Source: Flavobacteriales bacterium
GTDB lineage: Bacteria > Bacteroidota > Bacteroidia > Flavobacteriales_F > PHOS-HE28
DNA: 64,000 nt
NCBI GenBank assembly: GCA_019638115.1
Contig: JAHBUK010000003.1
Location: forward strand, 682,001-746,000
Reading direction: 5' to 3'
Shown: piece by piece, positions 43,475 through 52,609 of the stretch
Layout of the letters: every line of letters begins with the position of its first letter
How positions within the stretch are numbered: position 1 is the stretch's first letter
Made by a program: the position numbers and the translations under genes
Notes under the pieces: model-generated
Databases searched by the model: none
Seen by the model: only the letters and a program-made list of their open reading frames with translations
Told to the model about the DNA's origin: nothing

Positions 43475-44452
43475 TCAGAAAGTGGGGCAGGGGACCTTCC
43501 GGAACTTCTTCGTTTTGGCTTTGCACGCGAACTGCATTTGCAGGCTGATCTCGTGCGAGCCAGCGGTGGAAGTGGTAAGCTTGGAAGTGGTCACGTCGTA
43601 GCTGTATCCGAATTTGAACTTGTCGGTCTGGAAGCCGAGCGAAGCAATGAACGCATCGTTGGCCCGTACCCACACACCGGCGGTTACCGGACCATGGTCT
43701 ACGTACAATCCCAAGTTCAGTTGTCTGAACGCAGCTTGTTGCTGGTATAGTACGTTGGGAGAGATGCGCGTCTTGGCCTCTCCGTACTTGCCCTGCATGC
43801 CCACGGGAATGCTGGCACCGGCATGTCCGGTCAGCTTCATGGGCAGCTTGCTGGTTCCCACGATGAGGGATTCATTGGGTTCCGTGAGGTGGTGCGCTGC
43901 AAAGCCCACATAGAAGATGTCACTGTAGCCCATCAGGCCTGCGCTGAAGTCCGCATTGCCCACACTGCCTCCACGGGGCACATCATTCGTATTGTAGATG
44001 AAGCCGCGTCGGGGGTCGATCTGGTCGCCGAAGGTGAGTTTGGACCAGTCCAAAGATTTTTGGAAGTAGGTTGCTTGGAAGCCGGCACGCAGGGAGAACT
44101 TTTTGCTCAAGGCCTGCTGGTAGGCATACATGCCGCTTACCGTGGTGGTGTTCAGCGTGCCCTTGCCTGCCTGGTCGTTGGTCACCAACAAGCCCAGTCC
44201 GCCCTGCATGGCATCCACGTGCTGGTCGTAACTAACGCTGGTGGTCACAAAGGTGCCAGTGAGCGCAGGCCACTGGTTGCGGTAGTTCATCACCACCCGG
44301 GGGCACCTGGCCGAACCTGCGAAGGCCGGGTTCAGGTACAGCGGGTTCGCGTAGAACTGCGTGAATTGCGGGTCTTGCGCGTTGACGCTCAAACAAGCGA
44401 ACACACCCAGTGCAACGCCCAAGGCTGCACGCCTAATGGTCCATTCCATCAT
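43475..44452 (-). CDS. PorP/SprF family type IX secretion system membrane protein
   Basis: Outer-membrane beta-barrel of 325 residues with a signal peptide (LGVALGVFACLSVNAQ). The family start QDPQFTQFYANPLYLNPAFAGS, followed by RVVMNYRNQWPAL, is clear. PorP is part of the T9SS trans-envelope machine; SprF paralogues serve individual adhesins such as SprB. With no sprB-like gene here and gldJ downstream, a core-type or paralogue role cannot be decided. A near-consensus promoter TATACTTG lies at 44486-44493 on the minus strand. Confidence 0.88.
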   Translation of the reverse strand: MMEWTIRRAALGVALGVFACLSVNAQDPQFTQFYANPLYLNPAFAGSARCPRVVMNYRNQWPALTGTFVTTSVSYDQHVDAMQGGLGLLVTNDQAGKGTLNTTTVSGMYAYQQALSKKFSLRAGFQATYFQKSLDWSKLTFGDQIDPRRGFIYNTNDVPRGGSVGNADFSAGLMGYSDIFYVGFAAHHLTEPNESLIVGTSKLPMKLTGHAGASIPVGMQGKYGEAKTRISPNVLYQQQAAFRQLNLGLYVDHGPVTAGVWVRANDAFIASLGFQTDKFKFGYSYDVTTSKLTTSTAGSHEISLQMQFACKAKTKKFRKVPCPTF

Positions 44453-44629
44453 GCTCTCGATCGGTCAAGGCTCTGGTCCCGGCGCCAAGTATACGGATCA
44501 CTTTGCATTGCGGTTCGTTCGAACCAGCAATATTGCCGAACCGGGGACGTTGCTCGGATGTTCCGTACACGAAGGTCGAAGGTAGTACTTTTCGGTCCTG
44601 TTCCCTGAAAACCGCCCCCAAGCTTGCTT

Positions 44630-47600
44630 ATGACCCGTTCCCGATCTGTTCTGCTCATCGTCTCCTTGGGTATGGCCTTAGTGCTGAACGCCCAACGCTC
44701 TGTGCAACGCACGCTGACCTGGTATACGTATGTGGATGCCGGTCGGGTTCTTTCAACGGATGAAGTTGGGCGCACCTTGCGGGGGCAAAGCTCGCAGGCT
44801 TCAGATGCCCAGACCAAGGATCAGCCCGAGGAGGGACGAACGGTTTCCAAAGAGGTCTATCGGATGGCTCCCTTCGAAGGAGCGTTCATGGACATGGGAC
44901 GCGATGGGCTTCCATACTATTCCGAGGTGATCGGCCTTTCAAACGGCACTTCCGCCTTCACGGTCAGCTTGGCGGATACCCGCTATGAGCCGGTGCCTGC
45001 TGGGGATGCATCGCTGTGGTCCGCGCTTGCCGACATGGGGACCGATGTGGAGGTGGTTTCGCAACTGGGTTGGTACCAGAAGCAGCCGCAGGCCCAGGTA
45101 AGCATCTATCCTTTCCGCCGGAATATGACCACTGGAGGCTTTGAACGACTGCTGAGTTTCCGCTTGGTGTTCGGGGAAGAGCAAGGTGGGGGGGCCAAGA
45201 ACGGGCGTTCCACCTATCCGGAAACTTCCAAGTTGGCAAGTGGTGATTGGTTCCGCTTCACCTTGGTTCGCGATGGGGTGTACCGCATGTCCTATGAGTT
45301 CTACCGAGACTTGACAGGACAGACCAGCACACCATCCGACCAGATAAACATATATGGTAGCCACTATGGCATGCTTCCGTTCGAGAACAGTCCGTTTCTT
45401 CCAACGGACCTGATACCCAATGCCATTGAGGTGGTGGACGGTGGCGATGGAACGTTCGGCCCGGGGGACCACATCCTGTTCTATGCCTCTGGCCCCCAGC
45501 GGTGGCGCTTCCAGAATGGACGGTACGCACACGTTAAGAACGTGTACAGCGATTCCGCATCCTACTTCCTGGGCATCGGCATCGATCCGCCTTACCGGAT
45601 ATCCAACGCGCAAACCAGTACCGACAACCCCAGCCATACGGTAACCCGCTTCAATGATCGGCAGTTCATCGATCGCGATCTGGTGAACCTCATCAAATCC
45701 GGACGAACCGCATATGGCGAAGTGTTCGACAACATCACCACCTACAACTTCAACTTCGAAACACCATTTCTGGTGGCCGATGAACCCGCCACCTTGGTTT
45801 TCGATGGAGCGGCCCGCACATTGAACAGTGGCCTTACCAGCAACTCCAGCACCTTTACCATTACATCGGGTGCTGCTTTGAGCAATACCTTCCCGGTTTC
45901 CGGGGTGGGCAGTAGTTACTCCGGCGATTTCGCACGTGAATTCAACCAGGTTTTCAATTTTCAACCAACGGGCAGTAGTGTGCCCATCTCCATCACGTTC
46001 AACAAGTTCGATCCGGTAACCTCCATTGGTTACATGAACTACTTGGTGCTCAATTGCCGGCGTGACCTCCGCATGATCGGGGATCAACTTCACTTTCAAG
46101 ACCTGCAATCCGTTGGGGTTGGGAACATAGCTGAATTCATCATGGACCAGTCTCCCACAGTGCATCGGGTGTGGGAGATAACCGACCCACGCAACGTGCG
46201 GAACGTACCGTTCAATTCGGATGGCCAGCAGCGGAGTTTCAGGATGCGAACCGATAGTGTGCGCCATTTCATCGCATTCCGCGATGGAGGCTACCTGACC
46301 CCTACCCGGGTAGGCCGGGTGGCCAACCAAGACCTTCATGCCACTCCGGTAGGAACGGAACTGGTCATCGTTTGCCCTCCGGCATTCCAAAGCGCAGCAC
46401 AGCGTTTGGCTGATCAGCGGGTGAACGACGGGCTGAGCGTGGTGATGGTCAGCCCTCAGCAAATATTCAATGAGTTCAGCTCCGGCGCCCGCGATGCTAC
46501 CGCCATCAAGCGATACATGCGCATGCTTTATGACCGCGCCGGGCAGGACCCCATGCTCATGCCCCGCTACCTGCTCTTGTTCGGCGATGGCTCCTACAAC
46601 AACATCTCGCTTGCGGAGACCAACCAGAACTGGATCCCATCCTACCAGACCAGGAATTCCGTGAACTTCTCCCAGTCCTACACCTCGGACGATTACTTCG
46701 GCCTGCTGGATGAAGGAGAGAGCGAGTTGCCCAGTGAACTTGTGGATATAGGAGTGGGGCGCCTACCCGTGTCCAGCTTGCAACAAGCGCGTGAAGTAGT
46801 GGACAAGATCCTGAACTACGACCGCCTGCAATTGCTCAGCAGTTCCGGCGCAGTTTGCACGGTTACCGGCGATGGAGGCATTGCCGACTGGCGCACACAT
46901 GTGTTGTTCACCTCGGACGACCAGGACGGAGCTGGATTCGAGGGTGCCGTTCACATGTCCCAAAGTGATTTTCTGGCGCGCCGTGTTGAGAACGAGCAAC
47001 CCTGCTTCAACGTGGACAAGATCTACCTCGATGCGTATCAGCAGGTCAGTACTCCCGGAGGCCAGCGCTATTTCCAAGCCAGCCAAGACCTGAAGGACAA
47101 GGTGCAGAAGGGCACCCTGCTGGTGAACTACGTTGGGCATGGCGGTGAAGTAGGTTGGGCCCACGAGCGCTTTCTGGACAACCCCACCATTCTGGGTTGG
47201 ACCAACCGTGATCGCCTGCCCCTGTTCATGACGGCCACTTGCGAGTTTTCCCGCTGGGACGATCCGGGGCGCACCTCTGCCGGTGAATTCGTTCTGCTGA
47301 ATGCGAATGGAGGTGGGATCGCACTGATGACCACCACCCGCCTTGCTTACTCGGACCAGAACTTCGCGCTGGGCCAACGGTTCTATGACCACGCTTTCCG
47401 AACAACGGACAGCCAAGGCCGCATCTTCAACCTGGGTGATGTGTTCCGGGAGACCAAACGGGCCATAACCGCACAGGTATCGCCCAGCAGTGTGAACCAC
47501 CGGAATTTCTCCCTCTTGGGCGATCCCAGCCAGCGCCTCGCCATGCCGCGCGCCCAAGCTCGTATCATGAGCATTACGGACACCCTCGGAAATCCCCTGG

Positions 47601-48625
47601 ATTCCATCAAGGCCTTGTCCACCATTCGCATCACCGGGTTCATTGATGCTGGCAACGGGCAACCCATGGCCGATTTCAATGGGCTTGTGATCCCTACGGT
47701 TTACGACAAGGAATTGCCACAGGCCACCCTGGCCAATGATGGGGGCAATCCCTTCAACTTCAAGATCCGAAAGAACATCATTTACCGTGGCAGGGCCACT
47801 GTGACCAACGGGCAATTCAGTTTCACCTTCGTAGTGCCCAAGGACATCAACTACGAGTTCGGTACCGGGCGTGTGAGCTGTTATGCGGAAAGTTGGAACC
47901 TCAATGCCTGTGGCTATACGAACGACCCCATCGTGGGTGGAACGGCGGATGACATTGCGCTGGACGAGCAAGGGCCGCGTATCGAGCTGTTCATGAACGA
48001 CGACCGTTTCGTGCGCGGTGGCATAACGGATGAGAACCCCTTGATCTACGCCAAGCTCTTTGATGAGAACGGCATCAACACGGTGGGCAACAGCATTGGC
48101 CACGATCTGCTCGCCACCCTCAATGAGAACACCGATCGTTCCATTGTGCTCAACGACCTGTACGAAGCGGATCTAGACACCTACAAGAGCGGAACCGTGC
48201 GATACCGCTTGAAGGACCTGCCGGAGGGGCCACATACCCTGAGGTTGAAAGCTTGGGATGTCTTCAACAATTCCTCCGAAAGCACCACCGAGTTCATTGT
48301 GGCCTCATCCGAGGAACTTGCCTTGGAGCGCGTGCTGAACTACCCCAACCCGTTCACCACGTACACGGAGTTCTTCTTTGAGCACAACCGGCCATGTACC
48401 ACGTTGAACGTGCAAGTGCAGGTGTTCACCGTTAGCGGCCGTTTGGTGAAGACCATCAGTCGGCAGTTGGCCTGCGATGGCTTCCGGAGCGAGCCCATGG
48501 CATGGGATGGACGCGATGATTTCGGGGATAAGCTGGCCCGGGGCGTCTATGTGTACCGATTGAACGTGGTTACCCCGGAAGGGGAAAAGGCCGAGAAGTT
48601 CGAGAAGCTTGTGATCCTCAGGTAG
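44630..48625 (+). CDS. porU: Type IX secretion system sortase PorU
   Basis: Surface C25-family peptidase that cuts C-terminal sorting domains from T9SS cargo and attaches the cargo to anionic lipopolysaccharide. 1331 residues from the ATG at 44630 (a TTG two codons earlier is unlikely), with signal peptide. The gingipain-like domain begins near residue 570. The catalytic histidine is H837 in NYVGHGGEVGWAHERF and the cysteine is C871 in MTATCEFSRWDDP. The C-terminus from LNYPNPFTTYTEFFFEHN is a FlgD-like sorting region. It is followed by porV in the same direction, a conserved Bacteroidota pair. Confidence 0.95.
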   Translation: MTRSRSVLLIVSLGMALVLNAQRSVQRTLTWYTYVDAGRVLSTDEVGRTLRGQSSQASDAQTKDQPEEGRTVSKEVYRMAPFEGAFMDMGRDGLPYYSEVIGLSNGTSAFTVSLADTRYEPVPAGDASLWSALADMGTDVEVVSQLGWYQKQPQAQVSIYPFRRNMTTGGFERLLSFRLVFGEEQGGGAKNGRSTYPETSKLASGDWFRFTLVRDGVYRMSYEFYRDLTGQTSTPSDQINIYGSHYGMLPFENSPFLPTDLIPNAIEVVDGGDGTFGPGDHILFYASGPQRWRFQNGRYAHVKNVYSDSASYFLGIGIDPPYRISNAQTSTDNPSHTVTRFNDRQFIDRDLVNLIKSGRTAYGEVFDNITTYNFNFETPFLVADEPATLVFDGAARTLNSGLTSNSSTFTITSGAALSNTFPVSGVGSSYSGDFAREFNQVFNFQPTGSSVPISITFNKFDPVTSIGYMNYLVLNCRRDLRMIGDQLHFQDLQSVGVGNIAEFIMDQSPTVHRVWEITDPRNVRNVPFNSDGQQRSFRMRTDSVRHFIAFRDGGYLTPTRVGRVANQDLHATPVGTELVIVCPPAFQSAAQRLADQRVNDGLSVVMVSPQQIFNEFSSGARDATAIKRYMRMLYDRAGQDPMLMPRYLLLFGDGSYNNISLAETNQNWIPSYQTRNSVNFSQSYTSDDYFGLLDEGESELPSELVDIGVGRLPVSSLQQAREVVDKILNYDRLQLLSSSGAVCTVTGDGGIADWRTHVLFTSDDQDGAGFEGAVHMSQSDFLARRVENEQPCFNVDKIYLDAYQQVSTPGGQRYFQASQDLKDKVQKGTLLVNYVGHGGEVGWAHERFLDNPTILGWTNRDRLPLFMTATCEFSRWDDPGRTSAGEFVLLNANGGGIALMTTTRLAYSDQNFALGQRFYDHAFRTTDSQGRIFNLGDVFRETKRAITAQVSPSSVNHRNFSLLGDPSQRLAMPRAQARIMSITDTLGNPLDSIKALSTIRITGFIDAGNGQPMADFNGLVIPTVYDKELPQATLANDGGNPFNFKIRKNIIYRGRATVTNGQFSFTFVVPKDINYEFGTGRVSCYAESWNLNACGYTNDPIVGGTADDIALDEQGPRIELFMNDDRFVRGGITDENPLIYAKLFDENGINTVGNSIGHDLLATLNENTDRSIVLNDLYEADLDTYKSGTVRYRLKDLPEGPHTLRLKAWDVFNNSSESTTEFIVASSEELALERVLNYPNPFTTYTEFFFEHNRPCTTLNVQVQVFTVSGRLVKTISRQLACDGFRSEPMAWDGRDDFGDKLARGVYVYRLNVVTPEGEKAEKFEKLVILR

Positions 48626-48654
48626 GCAGGGCAATAACAGCCCCCCCTGCCCCG

Positions 48655-48662
48655 TATATTTG
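48655..48662 (+). promoter_or_regulatory. -7 promoter element for porV
   Basis: TATATTTG matches TAnnTTTG exactly, 27 bp before the porV ATG at 48690, so porV can be expressed apart from porU. Confidence 0.5.
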
Positions 48663-48689
48663 CCGTCCTTTTCCCTGAACCACCCCCTC

Positions 48690-50003
48690 ATGCGTTCTCT
48701 TCGTCGAACACTTCCCGCTGTCCTTGGCCTGTGTGCGGTGCTTTCCACCCAGATGGTGATGGCCCAACCCTGTGACCCCCAGTTCCAAGCGGCGGGCCAA
48801 CAGTGTGGTGATCAGCTCAATACCATCACCACGGCGGTACCGTTCCTGCTCATATCGCCCGATTCGCGCGCTGGTGGCATGGGAGACGCCGGTGTGGCCG
48901 TTTCCGCGGATGCTAATGCCATTCATTGGAACCCGGCAAAACTGGCCTTCGCCGAGAACGATGCCGAGTTCTCCATGAGCTACAGCCCTTGGCTGAGGAA
49001 TTTGGTTCCCGACATGAGCCTCGCCTACCTCGCAGGTTTCAAGCGCCTCAGCAACAAGCGCAGCACCATTGGTGGTTCCCTGCGCTATTTCAACCTGGGC
49101 AGCATCCTCTTCACGGACATCAACGGGTCCACCATCCGCGACTTCAAACCGGCCGAGTTCGCACTCGATCTGGCATTCGCTCAGCAGTTCGGCGAGAACT
49201 TCTCAGGCGGCGTTACCATTCGCTATGTGAACAGCAACCTAACGGGAGGCATCAGTGTGCAGGGCGCAAACTCGAAAGCGGGCCAATCGGTGGCTGCCGA
49301 TGTGTCCTTCTTCTACACCAAGCCGGATATCCAGATGGGCAAGAAGTCCGGACAGGAAGGGCACTTCGCCTTCGGTCTGAACATCTCCAACGTGGGCGCC
49401 AAGATGTCCTACACCGAAACCGCCGCGCAGGATTTCATCCCCATCAACCTGCGTCTTGGTCCTGCATTCACGTACGACATGGACAAGTACAACAGCATTA
49501 CCTTCAACATGGATGTGAACAAGCTGCTTGTGCCCACCCCACCAGTGTATCTATTGGACCAGAACGGTGCCGTTGTTATCGACCCTGTTACATCGCGCCC
49601 AGCAGTGGCCAGCGGACGTGACCCCAACGTGGGTGTTGCCACGGGGATCTTCGGGTCGTTCACCGATGCCCCCGGCAACGTGAGCTATGATGTTAACGGC
49701 AACCCCGTTGTCGAATCGGGTAGCGTGTTCCGCGAAGAAATGCGTGAGTTCAACCTCGCCGGTGGTTTCGAGTATTGGTACGATAAGCAGTTCGCCTTCC
49801 GCGGCGGCTACTTCTGGGAGCACTACACCAAGGGGAACAGGAAGTATTTCACCCTGGGTGCCGGCGTGCGCTACAGCAAATTCTCCCTCGATCTCAGCTA
49901 CCTGATCGCCAACGCTCAGCGCAGCCCCTTGGCGAATACCCTCCGCTTCACCCTGGGCTTCCGTTTCGACGGCAAACCCAAGAAGAAGGAAGGTGACGTG
50001 TGA
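48690..50003 (+). CDS. porV: Type IX secretion system outer membrane protein PorV (LptO)
   Basis: FadL-like outer-membrane barrel that takes T9SS cargo from the translocon to PorU. 437 residues from MRSLRRTLPAVLGLC with a signal peptide ending at VMAQ. The family signature FLLISPDSRAGGMGDAGVAV followed by NAIHWNPAKLAFAEND is complete, and the C-terminal strands end TLRFTLGFRFDG before a lysine-rich tail. The upstream extension (MPSFSLNHPL) overlaps the promoter, so the ATG at 48690 was chosen. Confidence 0.95.
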   Translation: MRSLRRTLPAVLGLCAVLSTQMVMAQPCDPQFQAAGQQCGDQLNTITTAVPFLLISPDSRAGGMGDAGVAVSADANAIHWNPAKLAFAENDAEFSMSYSPWLRNLVPDMSLAYLAGFKRLSNKRSTIGGSLRYFNLGSILFTDINGSTIRDFKPAEFALDLAFAQQFGENFSGGVTIRYVNSNLTGGISVQGANSKAGQSVAADVSFFYTKPDIQMGKKSGQEGHFAFGLNISNVGAKMSYTETAAQDFIPINLRLGPAFTYDMDKYNSITFNMDVNKLLVPTPPVYLLDQNGAVVIDPVTSRPAVASGRDPNVGVATGIFGSFTDAPGNVSYDVNGNPVVESGSVFREEMREFNLAGGFEYWYDKQFAFRGGYFWEHYTKGNRKYFTLGAGVRYSKFSLDLSYLIANAQRSPLANTLRFTLGFRFDGKPKKKEGDV

Positions 50004-50008
50004 TCGGT

Positions 50009-50503
50009 ATGAGTGCACCTCCTCCTTTCCGGATCGGGTTCGGATACGATGTACATCGCTTGGCGGAAGGGCGTGAGCTCTGGCTGGGTGGTATCCGGAT
50101 ACCGCATGGCACCGGCCTCCTGGGGCATTCCGACGCGGATGTTCTGCTGCACGCCGTTTGTGACGCGCTGCTTGGTGCACTTGCCTTGGGTGATATCGGC
50201 AAACACTTCCCGGATACGGACATGGCCTGGAAGGGCGCCGATAGCAAGAAGTTGCTCTCCGCAGTGGTTGCCCTGGTGAAACAGGCTGGCTGGGCAGTGG
50301 GCAATGTGGATTGCACATTGGTGATGGAGCGCCCCAAGATCATGCCCCATGTACCGGCCATGCGCACCACCATGGCCACACTGCTGGAAGTGGCGGAAGA
50401 TGCCGTCAGCATCAAGGCGACCACCAACGAGAAGCTGGGCTATGTGGGGCGGGAGGAAGGGGCCTGTGCCCATGCGGTGGCCCTTGTGTACCGCACGGCC
50501 TAA
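50009..50503 (+). CDS. ispF: 2-C-methyl-D-erythritol 2,4-cyclodiphosphate synthase
   Basis: MEP-pathway enzyme making the cyclic diphosphate of methylerythritol, supplying isoprenoids to carotenoids and quinones. 164 residues from the ATG; a GTG at 50000 that overlaps the porV stop is an alternative start. The metal-binding GFGYDVHRL and HSDADVLLHAVCDALLGA, DIGKHFPD and the C-terminal TNEKLGYVGREEG are complete. Confidence 0.93.
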   Translation: MSAPPPFRIGFGYDVHRLAEGRELWLGGIRIPHGTGLLGHSDADVLLHAVCDALLGALALGDIGKHFPDTDMAWKGADSKKLLSAVVALVKQAGWAVGNVDCTLVMERPKIMPHVPAMRTTMATLLEVAEDAVSIKATTNEKLGYVGREEGACAHAVALVYRTA

Positions 50504-50509
50504 GCGAAC

Positions 50510-51160
50510 TCAATCGTCCCCGTCGTCCGCAGCGAGCTCGTTGAAGGAGCTGTGCGATTGCTCATCCTCGTAGTAGAACACGCGCATCTGGGCAGTGTCC
50601 CGCAGCAGGTCGATCTTGCCGATCTCCACGCGCGAGACCTTCACCCCCAAACGCTCTTGGAGGTCCGCGTAGAGTGCCGCCCTGTTACCGGGTTTGATCA
50701 GCTCGATACGCTCGTATATGATCTGGCGCATCGCTTCATGCCGGGTAAGCCAGAGGTGTTCCAAAGCATAGGTCACCAACAGTATCATGCCGTCGGTGAA
50801 GAGCAGCTCGCTCAGGCTCACCTTCTTGCTGGCCAGCGAATTGATCACTGCGATGGTGATCACCGCGAACAGGTAGGTCATGTCCTTGATGCTGATCTGC
50901 TCAGTGCGGTAGCGCAGCACGCCGAAAATGGCGAACAGGCCGAATGCGAAGCCGATGCTGAGCTTCACGCTATTGAGCAGCACGCAGAGGAAGAAGATGA
51001 GGATGTTGAACAGGAAGTAGGTGAACAAGTAGTCCTTCTTCCGGTGGATGGGGTAGTAGATGAGCCGGATGAGGATGAACAGCACCAAGGTGTTCACACC
51101 GAATTTGAAGAGGAGCTCCCACATGTCGTTGTGGAAGAGGGGCATGCCGAAGACTTTCAT
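50510..51160 (-). CDS. DUF4956 membrane protein, partner of the polyphosphate polymerase
   Basis: 216 residues with four hydrophobic segments in the first ~140 residues (NTLVLFILIRLIYY, LFTYFLFNILIFFLCVLL, SIGFAFGLFAIFGVLRYR, LFAVITIAVINSLA). The FGVLRYRTEQISIKDMTYLF stretch is the DUF4956 hallmark, and a soluble C-terminal domain follows with an acidic tail. Such proteins regularly neighbour VTC-domain polyphosphate polymerases, as here (22 bp gap), so they probably work together at the inner membrane. Confidence 0.87.
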   Translation of the reverse strand: MKVFGMPLFHNDMWELLFKFGVNTLVLFILIRLIYYPIHRKKDYLFTYFLFNILIFFLCVLLNSVKLSIGFAFGLFAIFGVLRYRTEQISIKDMTYLFAVITIAVINSLASKKVSLSELLFTDGMILLVTYALEHLWLTRHEAMRQIIYERIELIKPGNRAALYADLQERLGVKVSRVEIGKIDLLRDTAQMRVFYYEDEQSHSSFNELAADDGDD

Positions 51161-51182
51161 GTGCTAAGCTGGGAACGTATGG

Positions 51183-51944
51183 TCAGGCTGCTGTACGGAT
51201 CCGGTCCAACTGGAGCAGCACGGGTTTGAAGGCGTTGTATTTGACGGGCCGGCCCAAAAGGAGCACGCCCACGCAGTATTTGCTCATTCCGGCCGGTCGC
51301 AGTCCGCGGTCGCGCATGATGTGTGCGAAGGGTGAATTGCGGTCGGCGCGTTCCTCCTTCAATTCGGCCACCACGATGTTGCCCAAGGGGCGATCACCGT
51401 CCGTATCGGAGAATCGCAGGCCGATATCCATGGTCAGTCGCTCAGGCCGTTGCCGATGAACGAAGGTGTAGCGCGTGAAGTGGTTCCAAAGACTGGGCTT
51501 CAGTGTTTGGTCCGCGCCTGAGGCCTTGCGCACGAAATCCGCCTGCTCCGGGGTCAGTTGCTCAGGAATGGTCGGCACCTGCATCCGCACCTTGTCCGTG
51601 CCACCACGCCCGGTCTTGCGCTTCACCTCCAGGAAGGCCAGGCCGCTGCCCACGTATTCCCGAAAGCGCACCTTGTAACGGAAGGTCTTGCGGTTGTGGT
51701 GGTCCAGGTAGTGCTGCAGGCCGGGAGTATCCAGGTACAGGCTACGGTAGGCGGTTCCACGCACATTCTTCACTTCCAAGATCCGGTACTCGGGGAGCAT
51801 GGCTTCCAGTATCCCGTCCAGCGCATCGCCGGAGAACACGTATTTCGTGTCCATCCGGTCCTGGAGCTTCACGCCGTCCATTTCGGCGAGCGTGATGGGA
51901 GCGAAGCGGTCGATGAGCTGTGACAAAGCGGAGTTGGCCCACAC
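51183..51944 (-). CDS. VTC-domain polyphosphate polymerase-like protein
   Basis: 253 residues forming the triphosphate-tunnel fold of the VTC4 family: MDTKYVFSGDAL, YRSLYLDTPGLQHYLDHHNRKTFRYKVRFREY, FLEVKRKTGRGGTDKVRM, YTFVHRQRPERLTMDIGLRF and IVVAELKEE. The alternating basic and acidic residues of these strands line the tunnel that binds phosphate chains and metal. It is followed by the DUF4956 membrane gene, the usual bacterial pair. The family makes polyphosphate from ATP in yeast; activity in this bacterium is inferred. Confidence 0.9.
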   Translation of the reverse strand: MWANSALSQLIDRFAPITLAEMDGVKLQDRMDTKYVFSGDALDGILEAMLPEYRILEVKNVRGTAYRSLYLDTPGLQHYLDHHNRKTFRYKVRFREYVGSGLAFLEVKRKTGRGGTDKVRMQVPTIPEQLTPEQADFVRKASGADQTLKPSLWNHFTRYTFVHRQRPERLTMDIGLRFSDTDGDRPLGNIVVAELKEERADRNSPFAHIMRDRGLRPAGMSKYCVGVLLLGRPVKYNAFKPVLLQLDRIRTAA

Positions 51945-52037
51945 AGGGCCGCCAAACTTACTGAACGGGGGGCTAGGACGCTTGCAATAGCTGCGGGTTC
52001 AGATCGGCACGGTAGATTTACGGCCCATCAAGTGGAA

Positions 52038-52523
52038 ATGGCCGAACCAGTGGAGATCATCACCCCGGTGCTGAAGCATGCGTCCGTGGATGCCTTGCCG
52101 GAACCCGATCGTGAACTGGTGCGACTTGCCCACGAAGCTGCACTGCGGGCCTATGCACGTTACAGCAACTTCCAGGTAGGAGCGGCGCTGCGCATGGCGG
52201 ATGGGACCGTGGTGACCGGCAACAACCAGGAGAATGCCTCCTTCCCCGCAGGGATATGCGCCGAGCGTACCGCATTGCATGCGGCCATGTCGCAATGGCC
52301 CGAAGGCGTGGTGGTGGATATGGCCATCGTGGTGCCTTCCATTACGGGCGACCGCGCGGTGAGCCCCTGTGGCATTTGCCGGCAAGCCCTGCTGGAACAG
52401 GAGTTCCGCCAGAACGCCCCCCTGCGTTTGCTCATGGCCATCCTCCAAGGGCCGGTCTTCGAGGTGAAGCGCGCCGGCCAGTTGCTGCCCATGTCCTTCG
52501 ATGCTTCTTTCCTGAGGTCCTGA
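52038..52523 (+). CDS. cdd: Cytidine deaminase
   Basis: Deaminates cytidine and deoxycytidine to uridine forms for pyrimidine salvage. 161 residues from MAEPVEIITPVLKHAS (a GTG two codons up is the alternative). The zinc motifs CAERTALHAA, with the catalytic glutamate, and PCGICRQAL are both present, as is the substrate stretch YSNFQVGAALRMADG. The neighbourhood porU-porV-cdd-pdhA is shared with other Bacteroidota. Confidence 0.94.
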   Translation: MAEPVEIITPVLKHASVDALPEPDRELVRLAHEAALRAYARYSNFQVGAALRMADGTVVTGNNQENASFPAGICAERTALHAAMSQWPEGVVVDMAIVVPSITGDRAVSPCGICRQALLEQEFRQNAPLRLLMAILQGPVFEVKRAGQLLPMSFDASFLRS

Positions 52524-52529
52524 AAGGCC

Positions 52530-52559
52530 TTGGGGACGGTGCACCCGGGGCTATATTTG
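52530..52559 (+). promoter_or_regulatory. Promoter of pdhA
   Basis: TTG at 52530-52532 and an exact TATATTTG at 52552-52559 with 19 bp between them, a strong Bacteroidota promoter. The ATG at 52610 follows 50 bp later. Confidence 0.6.
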
Positions 52560-52609
52560 CCCCGTCCATGCTGCACGGTAAAAGGCCCCGCAGCAATGGC
52601 GCTGAGCGT

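Noticed and set aside
41654..43750. Plus-strand frame of 698 codons opposite gldJ
   Set aside because: Antisense to a gene with a complete lipobox and FGE-like domain; a valine/histidine-rich shadow.
44939..48103. Two large minus-strand frames opposite porU
   Set aside because: porU has signal peptide, catalytic His/Cys and sorting domain on the plus strand; the antisense frames show no domain.
48640..48655. C-rich run before porV as a possible phase-variation tract
   Set aside because: Only seven C residues in a row, outside the core promoter; too short to argue for slippage.
50000..50008. GTG at 50000 as ispF start
   Set aside because: It overlaps the porV stop and could allow coupling, but the ATG at 50009 leaves the usual short N-terminus before the GFGYDVHRL motif. 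It is kept only as an alternative.
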